A DNA stretch of 64,000 nt from CAVOXO01 sp963700425. Lineage in GTDB: Bacteria > Actinomycetota > Acidimicrobiia > Acidimicrobiales > Microtrichaceae. The stretch covers positions 434,001-498,000 of the forward strand of contig CAVOXO010000001.1 in NCBI GenBank assembly GCA_963700425.1. Reading direction: 5' to 3'. The notes beneath the pieces were generated by a model. It was given only the letters and a program-made list of their open reading frames with translations. It ran no database searches and was not told the DNA's origin. Positions 25,402-34,153 of the stretch are shown piece after piece. Each line of letters begins with the position of its first letter. Within the stretch, counting starts at the first letter, position 1. Position numbers and translations under genes: made by a program.

Positions 25402-28400
25402 ATGGACGAAAGACCCTCCACTACACGTCCCGACGACGTCGGCGACCCACCCGGCCTCTCGGCGGATTCGGCCGATACCGAACCACGGGACGCGGGCACC
25501 GACCCGGGCTCGGAGGCCGACCGTTCGCCCGGCCCGCAGGCCCGGGCCGTCCGTGGCTCGGGGACGCCCCCCGTCGTGGCCGTCGTGGTCACGAGGGATG
25601 CAGGTCCGCAACTGGCCGAGACCCTTCGTTCCGTCGGCGATCAGGTGTACGCCAACCTGTCGACCCTCGTCGTCGACGCCGGTTCTCCGGAGGACCCGAC
25701 GCCGTTCGTCGCCGAGGTCCTTCCCTCGGCGTTCGTTCGCCGGATCGATGGGTCGTCGTGGGCGGCCGCGGCCAACTCGGTTCTGGATTCGGTCGAGGGC
25801 GCAGCGTTCCTGTTGTTCCTCCATGACGACGTCGCCCTGGCGCCAGGGTCCGTTCAGGCTCTCGTGGAGGAGGCGTTCCGCGCGAACGCCGGGATCGTCG
25901 GTCCGAAGCTGGTGGATTGGGACCGTCCCGATCTGCTTCGTTCGATCGGGACGTCGGTGGATCGTTTCGGGTTCACGTGGCCTATCGCGGAATCGGGCGA
26001 GCTCGACCAATCCCAACACGACGCGGCCAGAGAGGTGTTCACGGTCTCGACCGCCGCGTTGCTGATACGAGCCGATCTCTTCAAGGACATCGGAGGGTTC
26101 AGCACCGACATCGACGGCGCCGGTGAAGGGCTCGATCTGTGCTGGCGGGCCAAGGTGGCGGGTGGCCGCACGGTGATCATGCCGGCGGCGCGGGTTCGCC
26201 ACCGCGAGGACTCGGTTCTGGGCGACCCGGCGGATCCGCACCGATCCCTGACCCTGCGCCACCAGATTCGAACCGCTCTCGTCTGCTATTCGCTCTCGAG
26301 CCTCGCGAAGGTGATGCTCCAGTCACTCGTTCTGATTCCGGGTGACGTCCTGTTGTCGTTGGTGAGCGGTCGGTCCCGCGAGGTGCGGTCGATCCTGGGA
26401 GCGCTCGCCTGGAACGTCGGACACGTCCGCTCGACATTGCGGATCCGCTCGCAGGTCTCCCGGTCCCGACACCTCGACGACTCGGAGATCAAGAAGCTCC
26501 AGTTGACCGGTAGCGCCCGGATCTCGGCTCTGACCCGCGGCACTGCGGGGGCGGATTCGGCGCTCTCGGCCATGGGCAACCCGTTGCGAGCGCTGCCCGG
26601 ATCGGTCGGCTCGTCGAATCCGCCGTGGGTCATCGGCGTCTGGGTGGCGCTCGCCGCCCTGATCGCTGTTGGGTTCGCGCAGCCTGATCACCGGGGGCGT
26701 TCCCGCTGTCCGTGACTTCCTGCCGTTCGCCGACGCGTCCACCATGTGGTCCGAGTGGTGGGCGGGCTGGAGGACCACCGGAATGGGGGCCGCGACGCCC
26801 GCCCCCACCATTCTGGGGCTGGCGGGAGCCGCCCAGAGTCTCGTGTGGTTCGACGGACTGGTCAGGACGGCGCTCCTCCTGGGATCGCTGGTGTGGGGAC
26901 CGGTCGCCCTCTGGCGCATGCTCGGTCCCCGCATCTCGCCGTTCGCCCGCGTGGCCGGTCTCGTGGCCTACTGCCTCAACCCCCTGCCCTACAACGCCAT
27001 CGCCGAGGGCCGTTGGCAGGCGCTGGTGCTGTACGCGGCCACCCCCGCGCTGTTGTCGGCGCTGTTCCAGACCGGTGGCTGGGAGCCGTTCGCCCGAACG
27101 ACGGGGAGGGAGTCGACGGTCCGGGCCGTCGGGCGCCTCGCCCTCGTGATCGCCATCGCGGCCTCCGTCGCACCCGTGGTCTCGGTGATGGTCGTCATTC
27201 TGGCGATCCTCGTCGCCACCTCGGTTCGCCTCAGCCCCGACGCCGGCGGGGGAGGGCTGCGGTCCACGGCCGTGGGGCTCGCCCTGGGCCTGGTGGCCGC
27301 ACTCGCACTTCACCTTCCCTGGACCCTCGCCGTGATGTCGGCGTCGAACAGGTGGGCGACGCTGATGGGGTCCAACCCATCGGGCTCGGCCCCACCCGAT
27401 CTGATGTCAGCGCTTCGTTTCGACACCGGACCGGCCGGCGGTGCACTGGGATTGGGACTCTGGATCGCACCGCTCGTGGCACTGGCCGTCGCCCGTGGGA
27501 CCCGATTCCGATGGGCCGTGCTGTCGGTGTCGATGGCGACGATGTCACTCGTGTTCGTCGTGGTGGCGGGCCGACTCTCGCCCGGGGTGGCGATGCCGTC
27601 GACCGAGGTGCTGCTCGCACCAGCGGTGACCGGCATCGCCCTCGGTGTGGCCATGTGGGTCGAGGCCTTCGTGGTCGACGTGTCGGGCGGTTCGTTCTCC
27701 TGGAGACAGATCGCCTCGGGGGTGGCGCTCGTCGGAGCGGTGGTCGGTTCGCTGCCGATCGTGGGACTCGTCGCCGACGGTCGATGGGGTGCGCCGGCCA
27801 GCGACATCGAGCGTTCGCTGGAGGAGATCGGCGATGAGCTCGATGCCCAGCGCACCCTGCGAATCGGCGACCCCGATGCCCTCGCGGGCCGGGGGTGGTC
27901 GTTCGACGACGATCTGGACTACAGCGTCACCGACGGCCCGACCTCGAGCCTCACCAACCTGTTCCCCCACGGCCGCCTCGACGGTGAGACCGCTCTGGGG
28001 GAAGCCCTCGGCATCGCGTCCCGTGGCGAGACGACCCGATTGGGGGCACTGCTCGCTCCGTTCGGAATCGACTACCTGCTCGTCGTCGAGCGGCTGGCCC
28101 CTCTGCCCTACGGGGAGGACCTGTTCGATGCGTCCGGTCCGCTTCCGTCGTCGCTGGAACAACAGGTCGACCTTCAGCGGGTGGAGGTCGTTCCGGGGAT
28201 CTCCGTCTACCGCAATACCGCGGTGTTGCCGCGCCGGGCGGCCGTCGAGTCCAGGATCGGCGAGGCGGTGACCGATCTGTCGGGCGAGTCCGTCATCGCG
28301 GCGGGTGCCATCGAGGCACTCCCCGTCCTCGAGGACGCGAGGGGCTGCTCGAGTTCCGCGGGGAGGTCCCGGAGGCCTCGTCGGTGATCGTCGCCGACAA

Positions 28401-28636
28401 TCGGGACGAGTCGTGGTCGCTGACCGTGGATGACCGGCCGTCGGCGACGGCTCCCGCCTTCAGCGTGGGCCAGCCGGTACGACTCGGGTGACGGAGGAAC
28501 CGCCACCCTGGCCCGTTCGACGTCGTTCGCCGCGGTGGTCGGCCACATCGTGCAGCTGTTGGCACTCGGACTCGTCGTCGTGGCGATGCTGGCGCGCCCG
28601 CTCCGACCCCGCCGACCGACGCGGAGTGATCGATGA
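25402..28636 (+). CDS. Very large GT2 glycosyltransferase with polytopic membrane domain, about three frameshifts
   Basis: About 1,080 residues once the frame is rejoined. An acidic Pro/Ser-rich N-terminus of about 50 residues leads into a GT2 domain: VVAVVVTRDAGPQL, LFLHDDVALAPGS (metal-binding Asp pair), GFSTDIDGAGEGLDLCWRA and a C-terminal linker. A first hydrophobic stretch is near residue 415. After a frame break near 26690 about ten more membrane helices follow, with GWEPFAR and CLNPLPYNAIAEGRWQ between them, then a soluble extracytoplasmic domain and, after breaks near 28345 and 28480, a last helix ending at 28636. Actinobacteria often carry such a gene upstream of DUF5719. It probably transfers or polymerises a wall sugar. 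The stop overlaps the next ATG. Confidence 0.8.
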
Positions 28637-30133
28637 GGCCCCGAGCCGCCGTCATCGCCGGTGTCGTCGCGCTCGCCGCGGTGCTCTTCGCTCTCGACGA
28701 TCCTCATGGGACGTCGCCCGATGTCGTCGTCGTCGACACCAACCCCGTGGCCGCGGAACCGGGGGACGGGTCGACGTGGTTCTGTGCAGGCGGTCCCGTC
28801 GGTACCGACGTCTCGCACCGGGTGATCCTCTCCTCGGTCCAGGACGAGCCCGTGATCGCGCGCGTGTCGGGGTTCGACGCGGAGGGGACGGCGCTCGAGC
28901 CGCTCGCCATCGAGGTGGCGTCGAACGCGACGGCGACCATCGAGTCGGCGGAGATCGGTGCCGGCGTGAACGGCGTGATGGTCGAGTTCATCGCGGGGGC
29001 CGGGATCGTCGCACAGGAGCAGTCGTCGGCGACGGGCATCGCCCAGGCGCCGTGTGACACCGCGGCCGCGCCGCACTGGTACTTCGCCGCGGCGTCCACC
29101 GAGATCGATTCGATCGCCGTCGTCTGGCTGCTCAACCCGTTTCCGGCCGACGCCAGCGTCGACGTCGGGGCGTCCACCGACGACGGTTTCCGGGTGGCCG
29201 GAGATCTTGTCGGGCATCGTCGTTCCGGCCCGCTCGTCGCGGGCGGTGTCGCTCGGCGAGTCGATCGAGCGGCGGGAGCAGTTCTCCGTCCAGATCGACA
29301 CGCGTGAGGGGAGCGGGCCGGTCATCGCTGCGCTCACCCAGGTCGTCACCGGTGCCGCTCGGCCTGACGGCTCCCCCGAACGTCGGGGGCTCGACCTCAT
29401 CCGCGGCCAATCGGTTCCGGCCACGTCGTGGCTCTTCGCCGACGGAGTCGCAGGCTCCGGCTACCGGGACGAGGTCATCGTGTTCAACCCCGCAGACGAC
29501 GCGGTGACGGTGGAACTGGCGGTGATGCCGGCCGGGGTCGAGGCCGAACTGCTTCCCGACCCGTTCATCGTGGAGATCGCAGCGCGGCGCTTCGCGTCGG
29601 TGGTCGTGTCCGACGAGACCCGGGTGCCCGCCGACGGTGTGAGGTGGATGTCGGTTCGAAGCGACGGCGACGGTGTGGTGGCCGCCAGGGTATCGACCGT
29701 CGTCGAGAACGGCGGGGACGGCACGGTCGCGACCCGGCCGGGCATCTCACGCGGCATGTCGACGTCATCGGGGTCGGCGGCCATGGCGACGACCTGGTGG
29801 TTCGCCGGAGTCGGATCCACCGGACGAGATGGAGCGGTGGTCACCGTCGCGAACCCCTCGTCGGAGTCGATCGCCCTCATCGACGTGTACGTCGGTGGTG
29901 AGGGCAACGAGGTGCCGGTCGCCGAGAGCGTGGAGATCGCCCCCCTGTCGAGTCTCGCCATCGACGTGAGCGAGTGGATCCAGCCCGCGACCACGTTGCG
30001 GGTCTCGTCGGAGAGCGCAGTGGTGGCGGAGATGCGAACGATCGACGACCAGGTGTCGGATCAGGCGATCGTGGAGGGCACCCCGGCCAGTGAGGGGCGC
30101 GAGCCGCTGCAGTTGGGGAGAAGTGGCGGGTGA
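28633..30133 (+). CDS. DUF5719 family secreted/anchored protein, one frameshift
   Basis: About 500 residues. An N-terminal hydrophobic segment (AAVIAGVVALAAVLFAL) works as signal or anchor. Repeated beta-sandwich-like units follow, each with a conserved W: STWFCAGG, HWYFAAAST, TSWLFADG and TWWFAGVGS. These W-F/A motifs and VFNPADD / LLNPFPAD / VANPSSES are typical of DUF5719. The frame breaks near 29215 (after RVAGDL). Function is unknown, but it accompanies the large GT2 protein in many actinobacteria, so a role in exported glycan assembly is likely. It is coupled on both sides by 4-base overlaps. Confidence 0.8.
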
Positions 30134-30606
30134 GCGGCATCGGAACGGTGCTCGTCGTCCTTGCCGCCGTCGGTGCGGGGCTCGTCCTCGCCGCGCTCGT
30201 CCGGAGACGCCGACCCGATCCACCGACCCAGGTGGCCGACCACCGTGCGCCGGTCCAGCTCGATCGGACCGACTTCCCGCGTCCCGACGCCCCATGGATC
30301 GTCGTCGTGTTCAGCTCATCGACGTGCGACGCCTGCGCCGGCGTCCTGCAACGGGCCGAGGCTCTCCGATCATCGGCTGTCGAGGTCGCCGAGGTCGAGG
30401 TCGGCACCGACCAGGAGCTTCACGATCGGTACGAGATCACCGCGGTTCCGACGACGGTGATCGCCGATCAGAGGGGGGTGGTGGCCGCGTCGTTCCTCGG
30501 TCCGGTCTCCTCGACTCACCTCTGGGCGGCGGTGGCCGAGGCACGGGACCCCGGATCGGTACCGGGTGGCTGCGCTCGTACCGAGGACGACCGACCGTCT
30601 CAGTGA
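30130..30606 (+). CDS. Membrane-anchored thioredoxin-like protein
   Basis: 158 residues, intact. One N-terminal transmembrane helix (about residues 5-24), then a thioredoxin fold with the active site STCDAC (CxxC) and the cis-Pro motif VPTTVI. The orientation suggests the domain may face outside, but the basic RRRR after the helix favours a cytoplasmic domain; this is unresolved. It may reduce disulfides in partner proteins such as DUF5719. Start GTG 30130 overlaps the previous stop. Its end overlaps the convergent ftsH end by a few bases. Confidence 0.75.
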   Translation: MSGIGTVLVVLAAVGAGLVLAALVRRRRPDPPTQVADHRAPVQLDRTDFPRPDAPWIVVVFSSSTCDACAGVLQRAEALRSSAVEVAEVEVGTDQELHDRYEITAVPTTVIADQRGVVAASFLGPVSSTHLWAAVAEARDPGSVPGGCARTEDDRPSQ

Positions 30607-32659
30607 AGGGGTTCGCTGCCCGCCGACGTCGTCGGTGAGGCGTCGGATCGACCGTTGCCGCTCGATTCCGATGTCATGGCGACGTCGGCGGCGGCGTCGG
30701 GGTCGTCTGGTTCGTGATCGGGCTCCGGCGAAGCATCGCCGGCGGTGTCGGACACGGCGACCGCGTCGGGGTCGGAACTCACGCCGGGCGCGGGCTCGGT
30801 TGATTCGGCGAGGGCGATGAGACGACCGACCTCCTCTCCCGAGATCGTCTCGTGCTCCAGGAGCGCCCGTGCACGAGTTCGAGCCCTTCTCGGTGTCGAA
30901 TGAGGGTCTCCTCGCACCGCTTTTCGCAGTCGCGGAGGATCTGTTCGACCTCCTGGTCGATGACACGGGCGGTTTCGTCGGAGTAGTCGCGAGTCGACAT
31001 CAGGTCCTCGCCGAGGAAGACCTGGCCCTGTGATCCCCATGCCATGGGGCCGATCCGGGGGCTCATGCCCCATTCGCGGACCATCTTGCGTGCCCGCTCG
31101 GTGCTCACCACCAGGTCGTTGTTGGCGCCCGTCGACACGACCCCGAAGACCACCTTCTCGGCAATCCGACCGCCCATGGCGACCACGATCGAATCCTCCA
31201 GATAGTGCTGGTCGTAGCTGTGACGATCCTCGACCGGAAGCTGCATCGTCACGCCGAGGGCCATCCCCATCGGGAGGATGGTCACCTTGTGGAGCGGATC
31301 GGCATGGGTCAGGACCGATGCGCACACGGCGTGGCCGGCCTCGTGGAAGGCGGTCAGCTCCTTCTCCCGATCGGAGAGGACCAACGACTCCCGCCGTTGT
31401 CCCATCATGATGCGGTCTCTCGCCGCATCGAAATCGATGTTGCGGATCTCGACCGCTCCCTCACGCACTGCGTGGAGGGCCGCCTCGTTGACCAGGTTCG
31501 ACAGCTCGGCCCCGCTCATTCCCGGTGTTCCCCGGGCCACGACCTCGAGGTCGATGTCGGGAGCCAGCCGCTTGTGCCGCACATGGACGTCGAGGATCTT
31601 CCGGCGATCCTCCAACTCGGGAAGGGTGACGACCACCTGACGGTCGAAGCGTCCGGGACGGAGCAGGGCCGGATCGAGGACGTCGGGACGGTTGGTCGCC
31701 GCCATCATGACGATGCCCTCCGTCGCCTCGAATCCGTCCATCTCGTTGAGCATCTGGTTGAGGGTCTGTTCGCGTTCGTCGTGCCCCCCACCGAGTCCTG
31801 CGCCACGCTTTCGGCCGATCGAGTCGATCTCGTCGATGAAGATGATCGCCCGCCCGTGCTTGCGGGCGGAGTCGAACAGATCGCGCACGCGAGAGGCGCC
31901 GACGCCCACGAACATCTCCATGAAGTCGGAGCCCGACACCGACAGGAACGGGACACCGGCCTCGCCGGCGACGGCTCTGGCGATGAGGGTTTTGCCGGTT
32001 CCGGGTGGACCGACCAGGAGGATGCCCTTCGGAATCCGGGCGCCCACCTCACCGAAACGGTCAGGCTCCTTGAGGAAGTCGACCACCTCTGTGATCTCCT
32101 GCTTGACCCCTTCGTATCCGGCGACATCGGCGAAGGTCGCTGCGGGGCGTTCGGTGGTGTAGGTCTTCGCTTTCGACCGCCCGATCGACATCACTCCGCT
32201 CATCTGGCCCTGGGCCCGGCGTTGGAGGTACACGAAGATCCCCACGAAGATGAGCACGGGGAACAGGAACTGGAGCAACGGGCCGAGCAGGCTGGGTGGC
32301 GGATTGACGAACTCGACCTTCGTCTTGGTGTTGAGTGAATCGAAGACGGCGTCGCCGGGCTCGGTGGGACCGGTCGTGACGAACGTGCCCTTGCCGTTGG
32401 CGTAGGTGCCCGTGATCGATCCGTCGACGGTGTTCCAGCTGATCTTCTCGACCTGGCCCTGGTCCACCTGACGGAGCATCTCGCTGAACTCGATGTTCTC
32501 GTCGTCGGACGGGTTGAGGCTGAGCGTCGCGAAGAGGGCGACGATGACCACGCCGAGGATCAGCCAGACGGACCAGCGAGGCAGACCCTGTTCCATCTTG
32601 GGGAAAGCGCGCTGTGGCCCGCTGGGTCGGGGGGAGGGGGGAGGGGGCTCCGGAGCCAT
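30600..32659 (-). CDS. ftsH: ATP-dependent zinc metalloprotease FtsH, one frameshift
   Basis: About 686 residues. A Pro-rich N-terminus, transmembrane helix 1 (about 28-46), a periplasmic domain, helix 2 (about 125-145), then the AAA+ module: Walker A GPPGTGKT, Walker B IIFIDEIDSIG, the pore motif MFVGVGAS and the second region of homology ATNRPDVLDPALLRPGRFDRQ. The protease has HEAGH and the third zinc ligand Asp in LEDSIVVAMGGR. The frame breaks near 30880; the acidic C-terminal tail continues in another frame to 30600. FtsH degrades membrane and regulatory proteins. Its start is leaderless. Confidence 0.95.
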
Positions 32660-32666
32660 GGATCAC

Positions 32667-32672
32667 AGCCTA
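32667..32672 (-). promoter_or_regulatory. -10 box, leaderless start of ftsH
   Basis: On the minus strand TAGGCT is followed by 7 bases and ATG 32659. Confidence 0.5.
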
Positions 32673-32763
32673 GAAGGGTTGGGTGACAAGATTGACTCGC
32701 ACCGTGGGACGGGACGCGGGCACCGACGTCGAACCATGCCGCGGCGCGTGCGGGCGTCAACGG

Positions 32764-32769
32764 TATCGT
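32764..32769 (+). promoter_or_regulatory. -10 box, leaderless start of the DUF3499 gene
   Basis: TATCGT is followed by 7 bases and GTG 32777. GTG 32768 overlaps the box itself and ATG 32771 is one base beyond it, so 32777 is the best start. Confidence 0.5.
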
Positions 32770-32776
32770 GATGGCC

Positions 32777-33013
32777 GTGAATCGCCGCTGCGCCCGTCCC
32801 CAGTGCGCCCTGTCGGCCGCCGCCACGTTGTCCTACGCGTACGACGAGCAGTCCGTCTGGCTGGTGGCACTGGCCGACGAGGCGCACCCCATGACCCACG
32901 ATCTGTGCCAGAGGCACGCCGACAACCTCGCCGTGCCGCGCGGTTGGATCGTTCGCGACGAGCGGACCGCACCGCTTCCCCTCTCGGAGACACAGCAGCT
33001 TCTCTCGGCGTGA
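32777..33013 (+). CDS. DUF3499 family small zinc-ribbon-like protein
   Basis: 78 residues. RRCARPQC at the start and DLCQRHADN later supply Cys and His residues that could bind zinc, with ATLSYAYDEQSVW between them and APRGWIV after; this is the DUF3499 pattern (mycobacterial Rv3258c). The role is unknown, but the family is nearly confined to actinobacteria and sits close to manB there, as here. GTG 32777 is favoured over 32768 and 32771 by the -10 box. The stop overlaps the CPBP gene start (GTGA). Confidence 0.8.
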   Translation: MNRRCARPQCALSAAATLSYAYDEQSVWLVALADEAHPMTHDLCQRHADNLAVPRGWIVRDERTAPLPLSETQQLLSA

Positions 33014-33717
33014 ACCGACCGTCGCGGCCTCCCGTCGAGGCGGAGGGGCTCTGGAGTGTCCGCGACGGCTCCATGTGGGTCGTCGTGGCCCAGATCGCCC
33101 TGATCATCGGCGGTTCCGTGGTGATCGCCGCGGGCGGGTGGCCGATCGACGACGTTCCGATCGGCGCCACTCTCGTCGCCACCGTCCCGTTCTGGATCGC
33201 GATCGCGGTCGCGGCGCGGGTGCTGGTGCGGCGCCATGGCTCCGGCGCCCTCTGGGGCGATCGACCGCGGCCACTCGACGCCGTCGGGGCGCTCGCCGTC
33301 GGGGCGCTCGGTCAACTGGTCGCGATCCCGCTCCTCTACGCGCTGGTCTTCCGGCTGACGTCATACGACTCGGGTGACCTGGAGGCACCCGCTCAGCGGC
33401 TGGCCGACAGTGCTCCTGGTCTGTGGGGTGGCCTCGTGCTCGTGGTGATGGCGGGTCTCGGCGCACCCCTGTTCGAGGAGGTCCTCTACCGGGGGGTCTT
33501 CATGCCGCCACTGGTCGCACCCGCTGGAAGGTGGGGGGCGATCGCTCTCTCGGCGGTGGTCTTCGCCGCGTTCCACTTCCAGCCGCTCCAGCTGCCCGGC
33601 CTGGCCCTGCTGGGGGCGACGGCCGGATGGTTCCGCCTCCGTCGGGGTGGTCTCGTCTCGGCGATCCTCGTTCACGGTGCCTTCAACATGGTGACAGTGG
33701 TCGAACTCATGACCTGA
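33010..33717 (+). CDS. CPBP family intramembrane metalloprotease
   Basis: 235 residues, intact. About six membrane helices. The catalytic motif EEVLYR (EExxxR) lies near residue 156; FHFQPLQ and the C-terminal HGAFN supply the other His residues of the CAAX-protease/bacteriocin-processing (CPBP, Abi) family. Such proteins cleave substrates within the membrane or act as immunity factors. Coupling to a DUF3499 gene suggests co-expression. The GTG 33010 start overlaps the preceding stop, which settles it against the longer upstream open frame. Confidence 0.85.
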   Translation: MNRPSRPPVEAEGLWSVRDGSMWVVVAQIALIIGGSVVIAAGGWPIDDVPIGATLVATVPFWIAIAVAARVLVRRHGSGALWGDRPRPLDAVGALAVGALGQLVAIPLLYALVFRLTSYDSGDLEAPAQRLADSAPGLWGGLVLVVMAGLGAPLFEEVLYRGVFMPPLVAPAGRWGAIALSAVVFAAFHFQPLQLPGLALLGATAGWFRLRRGGLVSAILVHGAFNMVTVVELMT

Positions 33718-33854
33718 GGCGCGCCCGGAGTGCTGGACGGCCCACCGGGGTGGTCCGGACGGCCCGAAATGACCCGGGTCGCTCATCGACGGGTCGGTCG
33801 CGCCGATCTGAGGCGGGCACAGCCCATCGGCGGACCACAAGGATCTCTTTCGAC

Positions 33855-34103
33855 ATGTCGCTCTCCTCCCAGCCCTCGACGTCCGCGACCGGACGTCCTG
33901 CCCCCACAGCCGTGTGCGCCACGTGCGCCGAGGCCTTGGCGGAGATCAACATGGTGATCGACGGCAAGCCGCTGACGATGCGCTCCTGTTCCCACTGCGA
34001 CACGCGCAGCTGGCACCGGGGCGACGAAGCCGTTGATCTGGGTGGCGTGCTGGCCGACATCAGCTCACGACCGACCCGGTACAAACGCGACCTCACCGTC
34101 TGA
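33855..34103 (+). CDS. Small zinc-ribbon protein, unknown function
   Basis: 82 residues. Two CxxC knuckles, CATC and CSHC, 29 residues apart, suggest a zinc ribbon; the second is followed by DTRSWHRGD. A basic tail (RPTRYKRDL) ends the protein. No family name is certain. ATG 33855 is the first start after the preceding gene. The 137 bases before it contain the end of a divergent shadow frame but no other gene I can support. Confidence 0.55.
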   Translation: MSLSSQPSTSATGRPAPTAVCATCAEALAEINMVIDGKPLTMRSCSHCDTRSWHRGDEAVDLGGVLADISSRPTRYKRDLTV

Positions 34104-34153
34104 GCGGTCGGGTGTTCCACGGAGCACTGTCGGCCGTGACACCATGAACGCCC

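Noticed and set aside
24334..26262. A 642-codon minus frame suggesting a fusion upstream of rmd
   Set aside because: Only the part after GTG 25263 has SDR motifs. The rest is antisense to the GT2 domain.
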